From Roseiarcus sp963774195 (GTDB lineage: Bacteria; Pseudomonadota; Alphaproteobacteria; Rhizobiales; Beijerinckiaceae), in the NCBI GenBank assembly GCA_963774195.1, contig CAVZDY010000004.1, forward strand, positions 1,178,001 to 1,242,000: DNA of 64,000 bases, given 5' to 3'. The translations under genes and the position numbers were made by a program. Of the stretch, positions 33,871 through 42,264 are shown piece by piece; the stretch's first letter is position 1; the number at the start of each line of letters is the position of its first letter. The notes under the pieces were generated by a model. That model saw nothing but the letters and a program-made list of their open reading frames with translations. It made no database searches and had not been told where the DNA came from.

Positions 33871-34824
33871 TCAGCGAGCACCGAGCTTGTTGTTGAGGAA
33901 GACGAGCATCAGCGCGGCGATCTCGTCGACCTTCTCGTCGAGCGCGAAATGACCCGCCTCGAGGACATGGACCTCGGCGTTGGGAAGGTCGTGCTTGTAG
34001 GCCTCGCCTCCGGGCGTGATGAACGAACTGTCGTAGCGACCCCAGACCACAAGCGTCGGCGGCTTGTGCTCGCGTAGCCACGCTTGCCACGCAGGATAGG
34101 CGGCGACGTTGGTGCGGTAGTCGTAGAGCAGCGCTTCCTGGATCTCCTGCTCACCGGGGCGGGACAACATCGCGTATTCCTCCTCCCAGACCGCCGGATT
34201 GTAACGCTCTGGGTGGGGGCTGCCGCCGACGTGGCGGAGCTGGGCGGCGGCCAGCGAGGTGAAGGCGACCGGAACTTCTGGGTGCGTCTTCGGGTCCGCC
34301 CAGTATTGGGCGATGCCCGTCCACTTCGCGCCGAGGCCCTGCTCGTACGCGTTGGCGTTCTGGATCACGAGCGCCTGCAGCCGGTCGGGGTGGGCCAGCA
34401 TGATGCGAAAACCGACCGGGCCGCCGTAGTCCTGCAGATAGAGGCTGTAGCGGTTGATCCCGAGCTGTTCGAGCAGCGCGTTGGTCGTCTCGGCCAGGTG
34501 ATCGAAGGTGTAGGCGTAGCGAGACGGCGGCGGCGCGTCGCTCTGGCCGAAGCCAGGATAGTCGGGCGCGATCAGGTGGTAGCGTACAGCCAGCAGCGGG
34601 AACAGGGTCTCGAACATCCGCGACGAGGACGGGAAGCCGTGCAGAAGCACGATCGTCGGCGCGTCCTTCGATCCGGCTTCGCGATAGAACACGCCGACGC
34701 CATCGACCGTCGCGCGATGGTAGGTGATGGTGGCGGAGCTTGAGGGCAGCGCGGGGGCCTGCGCAGCCAAGGCCTGACCGCCCGCCAACGCCACCGCAGC
34801 CGCAATCGCTTTGACGGTCTTCAT
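33871..34824 (-). CDS. Exported alpha/beta hydrolase with Asp nucleophile (haloalkane dehalogenase/epoxide hydrolase group)
   Basis: A 317-residue protein with a signal peptide (MKTVKAIAAAVALAGGQALA, cleavage near AAQA). The oxyanion motif is LLHGFPSSSRMF. The nucleophile elbow is YLQDYGGPVGF, so the nucleophile is Asp132 rather than Ser. The acid probably lies in GRYDSSFI and the His in EAGHFALDE. An Asp nucleophile defines dehalogenases and epoxide hydrolases. Periplasmic location is unusual for these. It is divergent from an SDR gene and shares a 287-bp control region that carries a tandem operator. The substrate is unknown. Confidence 0.85.
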   Translation of the reverse strand: MKTVKAIAAAVALAGGQALAAQAPALPSSSATITYHRATVDGVGVFYREAGSKDAPTIVLLHGFPSSSRMFETLFPLLAVRYHLIAPDYPGFGQSDAPPPSRYAYTFDHLAETTNALLEQLGINRYSLYLQDYGGPVGFRIMLAHPDRLQALVIQNANAYEQGLGAKWTGIAQYWADPKTHPEVPVAFTSLAAAQLRHVGGSPHPERYNPAVWEEEYAMLSRPGEQEIQEALLYDYRTNVAAYPAWQAWLREHKPPTLVVWGRYDSSFITPGGEAYKHDLPNAEVHVLEAGHFALDEKVDEIAALMLVFLNNKLGAR

Positions 34825-34972
34825 GACCAAGGCCCCCTTTCTGGTCGCTCGGCTTGGTGACGTGCACATATGGACTCGGGACGACCTTCGCAATTTCGTG
34901 GGGATCGCGAGAGGCTGCACGCTTTCGGCGACCGCCGTGGCATTGGGCGCCGCCCCGGCCAAAGACTCGCTC

Positions 34973-35019
34973 TTGCTAAGCGGAGGATGCCTCCGTATAG
35001 TATCCGGAGGCGCCCTCCG
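34973..35019 (+). promoter_or_regulatory. Promoter with tandem CGGAGGnnnCCTCCG operators
   Basis: TTGCTA (34973-34978) and TATAGT (34996-35001) are spaced by 17 bp and point toward the SDR gene. CGGAGGATGCCTCCG at 34981-34995 fills the spacer, and CGGAGGCGCCCTCCG at 35005-35019 follows the -10 box. Both are perfect 6-bp inverted repeats around 3 bp, with centres 24 bp apart. The binding regulator is not identifiable here. Confidence 0.75.
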
Positions 35020-35111
35020 TCTTCGCTTCGTCCGCCTTTCAGGCAACGCCTGACCAGCGGCGATCTCGCGTGGCGGCGCCCGGGCTGAATTACATAATGA
35101 CGGAGCTGAGC

Positions 35112-36080
35112 ATGTCAGGACCCTTTGGCGCGACGAGCACGACCGACGAGGTGCTCGAGGACCACGATCTAAGCGGCAAACGCGTCCTCGTAACCGGGGT
35201 CTCGGCGGGGCTCGGCGTCGAGACCGCGCGCACGCTGGCCGCGCACGGCGCCGAGGTGGTCGGCACGGCGCGCGACCTTGAAAAGGCCTGGGCGGCCACC
35301 GGGGCCGTACGCAACAGCGGCCACGCGATCCAACTGGTCGCGCTCGATCTTGCCTCGCTCGCCAGCGTGCGCGCCTGCGCGGATGCCTTGAACGAGGACG
35401 GCCGGCCCTTCGATCTCGTCATCGCCAACGCCGGCGTGATGGCCTCGCCCTTCGGCCACACCGTCGACGGCTTCGAGACGCAGTTCGGCACCAACCATCT
35501 CGGTCACTTTGTGTTCGTCAACCGCATCGCCTCCCTGATGCGGCCCGGCGCCCGGCTGGTGAACCTCTCCTCGGCCGGTCATCGCTACAGCGACGTCGAC
35601 CTCGACGATCCCAAGTTCGAGCGCACGACCTATGAGCCGTTCGTCGCCTATGGGCGCTCGAAGACCGCCAATATCCAGTTCGCAGTCGAATTCGACCGGC
35701 GCCATCAAGCGAACGGCGTACGCGCGACCGCGGTTCACCCCGGCGGCATCGCCACCGAACTCGGCCGCCACGCCTATCCCGATCCGGGCGCGTTGCAAAA
35801 GCGGGTCGACGAGCTCAACACGGAGAACCTCAAAGCCGGCCTCCCGCCCTTCCGCCTGAAGACCGTCCCGCAGGGCGCCGCAACCTCAGTCTGGGCCGGC
35901 GTCGTCGCGTCGGCCGAAGCGGTCGGCGCGCGCTATTGCGAGGACTGCCACGTCGCCGACGTCGTTGCGCCTCAGAGCGCCGGCGCTCTCGGCGGCGGCG
36001 TGCGCGCCTACGCTCTCGATCCGGAGCGCGCCAAGGCGCTGTGGGCGAAGAGCGAGGAGATGGTCGGCGAACGATTCTGA
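35112..36080 (+). CDS. Short-chain dehydrogenase/reductase (retinol dehydrogenase-like SDR)
   Basis: An SDR of about 322 residues. The nucleotide site is VLVTGVSAGLGVETARTLA, followed by NAGVMASPFG, the catalytic Ser region LVNLSSAGHRYSDVD and the catalytic YGRSKTAN. The long C-terminal part (residues about 200-320) resembles plant and bacterial retinol dehydrogenase-like SDRs. ATG at 35112 is preferred because GGAG lies eight bases upstream; ATG 35097 is an alternative. The gene follows the tandem-operator promoter, is divergent from the hydrolase, and converges on the PRISE-type reductase. Confidence 0.88.
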   Translation: MSGPFGATSTTDEVLEDHDLSGKRVLVTGVSAGLGVETARTLAAHGAEVVGTARDLEKAWAATGAVRNSGHAIQLVALDLASLASVRACADALNEDGRPFDLVIANAGVMASPFGHTVDGFETQFGTNHLGHFVFVNRIASLMRPGARLVNLSSAGHRYSDVDLDDPKFERTTYEPFVAYGRSKTANIQFAVEFDRRHQANGVRATAVHPGGIATELGRHAYPDPGALQKRVDELNTENLKAGLPPFRLKTVPQGAATSVWAGVVASAEAVGARYCEDCHVADVVAPQSAGALGGGVRAYALDPERAKALWAKSEEMVGERF

Positions 36081-36135
36081 CGGCTCTCATCCGGCGCGCC
36101 GAAGCGGCGCGCCGGCGTGGCGCCTCAAGCGCCAA

Positions 36136-37203
36136 TCACGGGATCAGCCGATCCGCGCGCAGGCGGGCGAAGAGCGTGAAAAAGGCGTCGTCGGTCGGCT
36201 GATACGCCGCAAACCCGAGACGGCGGCTCTTCGACATATCGGTGACCACCTCGATCGGCCGACCGAGATCCGCATCGGTATGCCAGGGAGAGGCCAAGCG
36301 GTTGAGATCCGGCTCCGCGAGGCCCTCGCGCTCAGCGATCCGCCGCCACGGCTCAGCGTCCCCGGCCATCTGCTGTTCGAGCGGCTTCATCGCCCCATCG
36401 AACGGCGCGGCATCGAGGCCGAACCACGCGGCGATGCGGGGCCACATCCAGCTCCAACGGAAGATATCGCCATTCACGACGTTGAACGCCTCGTTGGCGG
36501 CGGCGGGTGTTTCTGCCGCCCACAGCAGTTGCTTGGCGAGTAAGCGCGCATCCGTCATATCAGTCAGGCCGTTCCATTGCGCGAGCGAGCCCGGAAAAGT
36601 GAAGGGCCGGCCCAGCTCGCGGCAGAGGGTGGCGTAGACCGCGAGCGTCGTCCCCATGTTCATGGCGTTGCCGACCGCTTCGCCAATCACGGTGTGCGGC
36701 CGATGGACGCTCCAAGCGAAGCCGTCGCGAGCCGCCGCGGCGAACACCTCGTCCTCCTGGGCGTAGTAGAAATTCTCGATATCGAGCCGGCCCTGATCCT
36801 CGCGGAACGGCGTCTGCGGCAGCTTGCCTTTGCCATAGGCTTCGAACGGCCCGAGATAATGTTTGAGCCCGGTCACGAGCGCGACGTGCCGGAGGCTGCC
36901 GCCTAAGCGAAGGGCGTCGAGCAGATTGCGCACCATCGCGGAATTGACGCGGATGTTCTCCGCCTCGCTGCCCTGGCGCAGCCACGTCGTGATGAAGGCC
37001 GTATCCGGCCGGACGCTACGCAGCGCCTCGGCGGTCGCCGCCGCATCCTGGAGATCGGCCGCGACTGGGCGCACGCCCGGCTGAGCGAGCGGGCGGCGCG
37101 CAAGGCCATACACCGTCCATCCCTTTTCGACCAAAAGTTCCGCAGTCGCGCCGCCCACGATGCCGCTTGCGCCCACCACCAAGGCTGTACCTGTCATCAT
37201 CAT
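36136..37203 (-). CDS. PRISE-type SDR (progesterone 5-beta-reductase / iridoid synthase-like)
   Basis: A 355-residue extended SDR. The nucleotide motif is ALVVGASGIVGGATAELL. Two stretches match the plant PRISE family closely: VTGLKHYLGPFEAYG, with the active-site Lys at 114, and ENFYYAQEDEVF, with the catalytic Tyr at 146/147. WSVHRPHTVIG is a further family signature. PRISE enzymes reduce activated C=C bonds of enones with NADPH, so reduction of an enone rather than sugar epimerisation is expected. Three successive ATG codons open the gene. It converges with the SDR at 35112-36080. Confidence 0.85.
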   Translation of the reverse strand: MMMTGTALVVGASGIVGGATAELLVEKGWTVYGLARRPLAQPGVRPVAADLQDAAATAEALRSVRPDTAFITTWLRQGSEAENIRVNSAMVRNLLDALRLGGSLRHVALVTGLKHYLGPFEAYGKGKLPQTPFREDQGRLDIENFYYAQEDEVFAAAARDGFAWSVHRPHTVIGEAVGNAMNMGTTLAVYATLCRELGRPFTFPGSLAQWNGLTDMTDARLLAKQLLWAAETPAAANEAFNVVNGDIFRWSWMWPRIAAWFGLDAAPFDGAMKPLEQQMAGDAEPWRRIAEREGLAEPDLNRLASPWHTDADLGRPIEVVTDMSKSRRLGFAAYQPTDDAFFTLFARLRADRLIP

Positions 37204-37517
37204 TCTCCGGTTCAGGCTTGAGCGTTTTGCTTTTTGGTCGAAGCGGAGGCGCCCCGGCCCCTCATGGGATCCCCCAAGCGGCGCTCCCTGTCATGCCCGC
37301 GAAGGCGGGCATGACAGGGGCAAAGGGCGAAGGCTTGCGGCGGTTATCTGGACCCCCGCTTTCGCGGGGGTGACAACAGCGCTGCCTCAAGCAAAATGCA
37401 AATCGCGCTGGCGCTGAACTAGGCAGTTGCGGAGCAGGTGTCCAGACCGGGACCATGGCGCCATGGTCACCTTTAGGTAATTCCCTTCTCCCCTTGCGGG
37501 AGAAAGAAGAACGCCAG
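37204..37517. other. 314-bp intergenic region made of repeats and a palindrome
   Basis: No gene is supported. It contains a mosaic repeat (37288-37377), a perfect 18-bp palindrome GACCATGGCGCCATGGTC (37451-37468) and a short copy of the CCCTTGCGGG repeat (37483-37506, TCTCCCCTTGCGGGAGAA). The palindrome may form a hairpin after the transporter gene that ends at 37518. Confidence 0.7.
37288..37377 (-). repeat. GTCATGCCCGCGAA mosaic repeat, 90-bp copy
   Basis: CTGTCATGCCCGCGAAGGCG at one end and CGCGGGGGTGACAAC at the other are inverted; each arm is itself a palindrome. It is the reverse orientation of the copies at 57951 and 58718. Confidence 0.8.
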
Positions 37518-38777
37518 TCACAGGGCCGGCTGCGCAACCACGCCCGCTTTGCGCACGCCGATGAACATCCAGAGCGCCGCCGCGGCGACGAGGTCGAACA
37601 GGAACAGCAGCGCGAACAAGGGCTCGTAGCCGATCGTGGTCGCCAGCGCGCCGACCAGCAGCGTGAAGCCGGCGCCGCCGAGATAGCCGAACATGCCGGC
37701 GAAGCCGGTCGCCATCGCGACATCGGACGTCTCGACCACATCGCCCATCAGCGCGTACATCATGCTGGACAGCATCTGATGCGCGAAGCCGCCGAGCGAG
37801 AAGCACAGGATGGCGGTTATCGGATCGGCGACGAAGCTGATGAGCGCGGGGCCGACCATGCAGAGCGCGCCGATCGTGATGACGCTGAGCCGGGCGTTCA
37901 CCATGTTGATGTGGAGCCTGTTGTGCAGGTACGGCGCAAGATAGCCGCCAACGATGCATCCGAGGTCGGAAAACAGGAACGGCAGCCAGGCGAACAGCGC
38001 GAACTGCTTGATGTCCATGCCGCGCACGCTGACCATGTAAAGCGGAATCCAGAAGGCGAACGTCTGCCATGCCGGCTCGGTCAGGAAGCGGGCGATGACG
38101 ATGCCGAAAAACTTCCTTTGCGACAGGACTTGGCGGAACGACGGCTTGGCGGCCTTGCCCATCGTGCCGGCGCCGATATGCGCCCGTTCCTCGGCCGACA
38201 GTTCAGGATGCGCCGCCGGGTCGCGATAGAGCCAGTACCAGACGAGCGAGACCGCGACGCCCAGGAGGCCGGTCAAGACGAAAGCGGATCGCCAGCCGTA
38301 GCTCAGCGACAGCCAGATCACCAACGGCGGGGTGATCATGGCGCCGATCGAGGCGCCGGAGTTGAACCAGCCGGTTGCGATCGAGCGCTCCTGCGAAGGG
38401 AACCACACGGTCGACATCTTCGTGCCGGTGGGGATCGCCGCCGCTTCTCCGAGCCCGAGCAAAGCCCGGAAGCCGGCCATCGAGACCCAGCCGCTGGAGA
38501 AAGCTTGCAAGGCGGCCGCCACTCCCCAGACGAAGGCGGCGACGGCGTAGCCGATTCGCGGGCCGATCAGGTCGGTGAGATAGCCGGCGACCGGCTGAGC
38601 GAAGGAATAGACGATCTGGAAGGCGGAGACGACATAGGAATATTGCGCGGTTGTGAAGCCCAGCTCCTTGTTCAGGATAGGCGCCAGCACGCCGAGGACG
38701 TTGCGATCGATGTAGATCACCACCGTGCCGGCGAGCATCAACGCCAGCATTTTCCACCGCAGCTTGCCTGACAGCAT
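37518..38777 (-). CDS. MFS hexuronate transporter (ExuT-like, ACS family)
   Basis: A 419-residue major facilitator with about 12 membrane helices. The family loop between helices 2 and 3 is GYLTDLIGPRIGYAV, and helix 4-5 has GLGEAAAIPTGTKMSTVWFP, both typical of the anion:cation symporter group that includes ExuT. It should import glucuronate or galacturonate with protons. It is divergent from uxaC with 168 bp between starts; that gap contains candidate GntR/FadR-type operators. Substrate assignment rests on this linkage. Confidence 0.88.
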   Translation of the reverse strand: MLSGKLRWKMLALMLAGTVVIYIDRNVLGVLAPILNKELGFTTAQYSYVVSAFQIVYSFAQPVAGYLTDLIGPRIGYAVAAFVWGVAAALQAFSSGWVSMAGFRALLGLGEAAAIPTGTKMSTVWFPSQERSIATGWFNSGASIGAMITPPLVIWLSLSYGWRSAFVLTGLLGVAVSLVWYWLYRDPAAHPELSAEERAHIGAGTMGKAAKPSFRQVLSQRKFFGIVIARFLTEPAWQTFAFWIPLYMVSVRGMDIKQFALFAWLPFLFSDLGCIVGGYLAPYLHNRLHINMVNARLSVITIGALCMVGPALISFVADPITAILCFSLGGFAHQMLSSMMYALMGDVVETSDVAMATGFAGMFGYLGGAGFTLLVGALATTIGYEPLFALLFLFDLVAAAALWMFIGVRKAGVVAQPAL

Positions 38778-38847
38778 GACGTCTCCTCCGATGTCTGTCC
38801 CGGCATCTTGCGGTCAGCCGCCGCCGTGTCGGGATCGTTCAGCCAAT

Positions 38848-38876
38848 TGGCCTGACCACTTGACCATTAGGGCAAG
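38848..38876. promoter_or_regulatory. Candidate FadR-family (GntR) operators in the uxaC/transporter gap
   Basis: TGGCCTGACCA at 38848-38858 differs by one base from the FadR-type pattern TGGTCnGACCA. Directly next to it, CTTGACCATTAGGGCAAG at 38859-38876 is an inverted repeat with one mismatch per arm. Both lie between the divergent transporter and uxaC; the FadR-type regulator gene follows uxaC. Confidence 0.55.
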
Positions 38877-38945
38877 TCGCGCAAATGTCCAGCCTCGTCA
38901 GGCGTGATCCATGATCGCGTCCGGCGCTCCCAAGGATTTTTCCGC

Positions 38946-40370
38946 ATGACCGCTCCGTCCGCGCAATTCGACCTGCACCCAGACCGCCTGTTCCCGCCGG
39001 ACGGCGCGACGCGCGCCATCGCGCGCCAGCTCTATTCGGCGGTCGCGGGCCTGCCGATCATCAGCCCGCACGGTCACACCGACCCGCGCTGGTTCGCCGA
39101 CGACGAAGCGTTTCCCGATCCGGCCCAGCTCTTCATCGCGCCCGACCATTACGTGCATCGGATGCTGTACAGTCAGGGCGTCCCGCTCGAGGACTTGGGC
39201 GTGCCGAGGGTCGACGGCGGTCCGATCGAGACCGACGCGCGGGCGATCTGGCGGCGCTTCGCCGCGAACTTCCATCTGTTTCGCGGCACCCCCTCCGCGC
39301 TGTGGCTCAATCATGCCTTCACCGAGGTGTTCGGCGTGACCGAGCGCCTTGGCGCGCACAATGCGGACAAAGTGTTCGATCACATCGCGATGTGCCTGCA
39401 GATGCCGGAATTCCGGCCGCGCGCTTTGTTCGAGCGCTTCGGCATCGAGGCGCTGACGACCACGGAGAGCCCGCTCGACGATCTCAGCCATCACCGCAAG
39501 ATCAAGGAGAGCGGCTGGCGCGGCCGGGTGCTGACAGCGTTCCGTCCCGACCCGGTCGTCGATCCCGATTTTCCCGGCTTTGCCGACAACCTCGCCGCGC
39601 TCGGCCGCATCGCGGATCAGGACGTCTCGACCTGGCAAGGTTATCTCGCCGCGCTCGCCGAGCGGCGGGCCTATTTCAAGTCGGTCGGCTGCACGTCGAC
39701 GGATCACGGCCATCCGACCGCCCGCACGGCGGATCTGCCAGCCGAGGACGCGGCTGCGCTCTATGGGCGCGTGCGGGGCGGGACGGCCACGGCGGCGGAC
39801 GCCGAATTGTTCCGCGCGCAAATGCTGACGGAAATGGCCAAGATGAGCCTCGCCGACGGCCTCGTGATGCAGATCCACCCGGGCTCAGTGCGCAACCACA
39901 ATCCGGCGGTCTTCAAGGCCTTCGGCAGGGACAAGGGTTGCGACATCCCCTCGCCCACCGGCTACGTGTTCGCGCTAAAGCCGCTGCTCGACCGGTTCGG
40001 CAACGAGCGCGACCTGACCATCATCCTGTTCACGCTCGACGAGACGGCCTATTCGCGCGAGCTCGCGCCGCTCGCCGGCCACTATCCCGCGTTGAAGCTC
40101 GGCCCCGCCTGGTGGTTCTACGACAGCCCGGAGGGCATGCGCCGTTATCGTGAGACCGTCATCGAGACGGCCGGCTTCTACAATACGGTCGGTTTCAACG
40201 ACGACACCCGCGCCTTCCTCTCGATCCCGGCGCGTCACGACGTCAGCCGCCGCGTCGATTGCGCCTACCTTGCCCGGCTCGTCGCCGAACATCGCCTTGA
40301 TATGGACGAGGCGTTCGAGCTGGCGCACGATCTCGCTTACGGATTGGCGAAGTCGGCCTACAAGCTCTGA
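38946..40370 (+). CDS. uxaC: Glucuronate isomerase
   Basis: A 474-residue uronate isomerase of the amidohydrolase superfamily, converting D-glucuronate to fructuronate or galacturonate to tagaturonate. The metal-binding motif is PIISPHGHTDPRWFADD. LWLNHAFTEVFG, LTTTESPLDDLSHH and MQIHPGSVRNHNP are typical of UxaC, and PAWWFYDSPEGMRRY lies near the C-terminus. ATG at 38946 fits the family start. It is divergent from the hexuronate transporter and 27 bp upstream of a FadR-type regulator. The later Ashwell-pathway enzymes are not nearby; eda at 15824 could complete it. Confidence 0.95.
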   Translation: MTAPSAQFDLHPDRLFPPDGATRAIARQLYSAVAGLPIISPHGHTDPRWFADDEAFPDPAQLFIAPDHYVHRMLYSQGVPLEDLGVPRVDGGPIETDARAIWRRFAANFHLFRGTPSALWLNHAFTEVFGVTERLGAHNADKVFDHIAMCLQMPEFRPRALFERFGIEALTTTESPLDDLSHHRKIKESGWRGRVLTAFRPDPVVDPDFPGFADNLAALGRIADQDVSTWQGYLAALAERRAYFKSVGCTSTDHGHPTARTADLPAEDAAALYGRVRGGTATAADAELFRAQMLTEMAKMSLADGLVMQIHPGSVRNHNPAVFKAFGRDKGCDIPSPTGYVFALKPLLDRFGNERDLTIILFTLDETAYSRELAPLAGHYPALKLGPAWWFYDSPEGMRRYRETVIETAGFYNTVGFNDDTRAFLSIPARHDVSRRVDCAYLARLVAEHRLDMDEAFELAHDLAYGLAKSAYKL

Positions 40371-40397
40371 GCGAGGCTCCGCGGGAAGGAACCGTTG

Positions 40398-41135
40398 ATG
40401 CCAATCCAGCCCATCGACAGCCAGCGGCTCTACGAGCGGGTGGCGGACCAGATCGGCAATCTGATCCGCAGCGGCGAGTTTCTTCCCGGCCATCGGCTCC
40501 CTGCCGAACGCGATCTCGCCAAGACCCTGGGCGTCAGCCGCCCGGTGGTCCGCGAGGCGATGATCGCACTCGAAATCGCCGGCCTCGTCGAGGTCAGGAC
40601 CGGCGCGGGCGCATTCGTGCGCGAACAGCGCGCCGACCGGCCGGCGTCCGACGCCGGGCACAGCCCGAGCGACATTTTGAACGCCCGCATGCTGATCGAG
40701 GGCGAGATCGCGGCCTTGGCCGCCTCCAGCGCCTCGCCGAAGGACATTGCGGCGATGGGCGAGTTGATCGACCAGATGGCGCGCGACCACGAGGCTGGAC
40801 GGCCATGGAGCGCGGCGGATCTCGGCTTTCACGTCGCCATCGCCTTCGCCACCGGCAACGCGGCGCTGGCGACCGTCGTCGAGCGCCTGTGGCAGGAGCA
40901 GCACGCGCCGGTTTTCTCGATCCTTTCGGAGCGCGTGCATTTGCGCGACAACTGGCCGGCGACGCTGCACGGTCACCAGGCGATCCTCGAGGCGATCCGC
41001 GCCCGCCAGCCGACGGCCGCCAGAGATCGCATGCGCGACCATCTGACCCAAGTGCTGGACGTCATGACCGGCGACGACGTGGGACGCGAGTTGCAGCGCC
41101 GAGAGGGTCAAATCGACGCCGTCGAAACGTCGTGA
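40398..41135 (+). CDS. GntR-family (FadR subfamily, FCD domain) regulator of hexuronate genes
   Basis: A 245-residue regulator. The winged helix occupies about residues 10-75 (RLYERVADQIGNLIRSG, LPAERDLAKTLGVSRPVVREAM). The all-helical FCD ligand domain follows (ARMLIEGEIAALAA, DLGFHVAIAFATGN, HGHQAILEAI), with the metal-type residues of the UxuR/ExuR group. ATG 40398 has GGGAAGGA upstream; TTG 40395 is less likely. It is the third gene of the hexuronate module and probably responds to a uronate or its isomer. Confidence 0.9.
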   Translation: MPIQPIDSQRLYERVADQIGNLIRSGEFLPGHRLPAERDLAKTLGVSRPVVREAMIALEIAGLVEVRTGAGAFVREQRADRPASDAGHSPSDILNARMLIEGEIAALAASSASPKDIAAMGELIDQMARDHEAGRPWSAADLGFHVAIAFATGNAALATVVERLWQEQHAPVFSILSERVHLRDNWPATLHGHQAILEAIRARQPTAARDRMRDHLTQVLDVMTGDDVGRELQRREGQIDAVETS

Positions 41136-41170
41136 CGCGGCGGCGCCGGGCGCCTTGCCCCGGTTGAGGC

Positions 41171-41599
41171 TCAGCCGCGGAGCTTGGCGATCTCGGCGCG
41201 GGCCGCGGCGACGATCTCCGCGTTGGTATGGGCATGGCCGCCTAGGCCCCAGCCGCCCTCAACGGCTTCGGTCAGCAGAACCCAAGTCCGCTCGCTCAAG
41301 GTCGGATCGCCCGCCGCCTGCGCGACGAGGTCGGTAAGCTGTCGCACCACCGCGAGCTGTTTGTCACGATCGAGCGCGCCGACGTTGGTGAGCACCTGCA
41401 CGCGCACGTAATTGCCGTCGCCATCGACATTGGCTATGGCCCCAGCGGGAAGCTCGTGGACGAAGGCGGCAGTGTTTTTGCGAAACATGGGAATGTCCGG
41501 AACCTGCTCGACCGACTTGACCGCAGCAGCCGCGGCCGCGGCGAGCTTATGAGGATCGGCGAAGGTTCCCGATCTGGCGTAAATGTCGATCATCGGCAT
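41171..41599 (-). CDS. Tautomerase family protein with N-terminal proline
   Basis: A 142-residue protein starting MPMIDIYARSG, so removal of Met leaves Pro1, the catalytic base of the tautomerase superfamily. Length suggests a fused pair of beta-alpha-beta units as in trans- or cis-chloroacrylic acid dehalogenases and MIF-like enzymes (ALDRDKQLAVVRQLTDLV in the second unit). It is divergent from a TetR gene with two matching operators between them, so it is probably induced by the TetR ligand. The substrate is not evident. Confidence 0.82.
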   Translation of the reverse strand: MPMIDIYARSGTFADPHKLAAAAAAAVKSVEQVPDIPMFRKNTAAFVHELPAGAIANVDGDGNYVRVQVLTNVGALDRDKQLAVVRQLTDLVAQAAGDPTLSERTWVLLTEAVEGGWGLGGHAHTNAEIVAAARAEIAKLRG

Positions 41600-41620
41600 G
41601 GCGTTTGGCTCCGGGATGAG

Positions 41621-41663
41621 TATGACGACCATCATATTGACTAACTATGACGATCATCATAGT
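41621..41663. promoter_or_regulatory. Two TetR operators between the tautomerase and TetR genes
   Basis: TATGACGACCATCATA at 41621-41636 and ACTATGACGATCATCATAGT at 41644-41663 share the core TATGACGAyCATCATA, an inverted repeat TATGA-N6-TCATA, repeated 25 bp apart. The second has 7-bp perfect arms (ACTATGA / TCATAGT). Confidence 0.75.
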
Positions 41664-41676
41664 CAAGAGGCAAGCG

Positions 41677-42264
41677 ATGGTCGGCGACATTAGACAGCGC
41701 ATGATTCAGCAAGCCGCCTTGTCGCTCGCCGAAAAGGGCCTTCAGCGCACGTCCTTCAGCGAAGTGCTTCAGGCGTCCGGCGCGCCGCGGGGCTCGCTCT
41801 ACCATCACTTTCCCGGCGGCAAGGATGAACTCGTGCTTGCGGCTCTGGACCTCGCGGGCGACTTGGCGATGCGAACGCTCGGCCGTTCGTCGGTCCAGCC
41901 GCGGCCCGCGACGGAGGTCGCTCGGGCGTTCACAGACCTCTGGCGTTCGATCCTCAGCCGTTCGGATTTCGCCGCCGGCTGCGCCGTCCTTGCAGTCACG
42001 GTCGCGGCCGATTCGCCCGTTCTGCTGGAACGCGCCGCGAACGTCTTCCGCAACTGGCGTTCGCGCCTCGCTGCGCTCCTCGCCGAGGGCGGCGTTCCCG
42101 AGGAACGGGCCCGCGCGCTTGCGGCGACGCTCATCGCCGCCTGCGAAGGCGCCGCCGTTTTGTCGCGCGCCGAGCGCTCTTTTGCGCCGTTCGATCTCGT
42201 CGCGGCGGAACTGACCGCCGCGATCGAGGCCGCGATGGTCGCTCCGTCCGACCCGCGATCGTGA
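41677..42264 (+). CDS. TetR/AcrR-family regulator
   Basis: A 195-residue repressor. The helix-turn-helix is RMIQQAALSLAEKGLQRTSF ... ASGAPRGSLYHHFPGGKDEL, typical of the YxaF/LmrA-like group. ATG at 41677 is chosen because AAGAGG lies just upstream; an in-frame ATG at 41647 would place the start inside the operator. The C-terminal domain has a candidate ligand region around FAAGCAVLAVTVAAD. It is divergent from the tautomerase gene, which is presumably its target. Confidence 0.87.
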   Translation: MVGDIRQRMIQQAALSLAEKGLQRTSFSEVLQASGAPRGSLYHHFPGGKDELVLAALDLAGDLAMRTLGRSSVQPRPATEVARAFTDLWRSILSRSDFAAGCAVLAVTVAADSPVLLERAANVFRNWRSRLAALLAEGGVPEERARALAATLIAACEGAAVLSRAERSFAPFDLVAAELTAAIEAAMVAPSDPRS

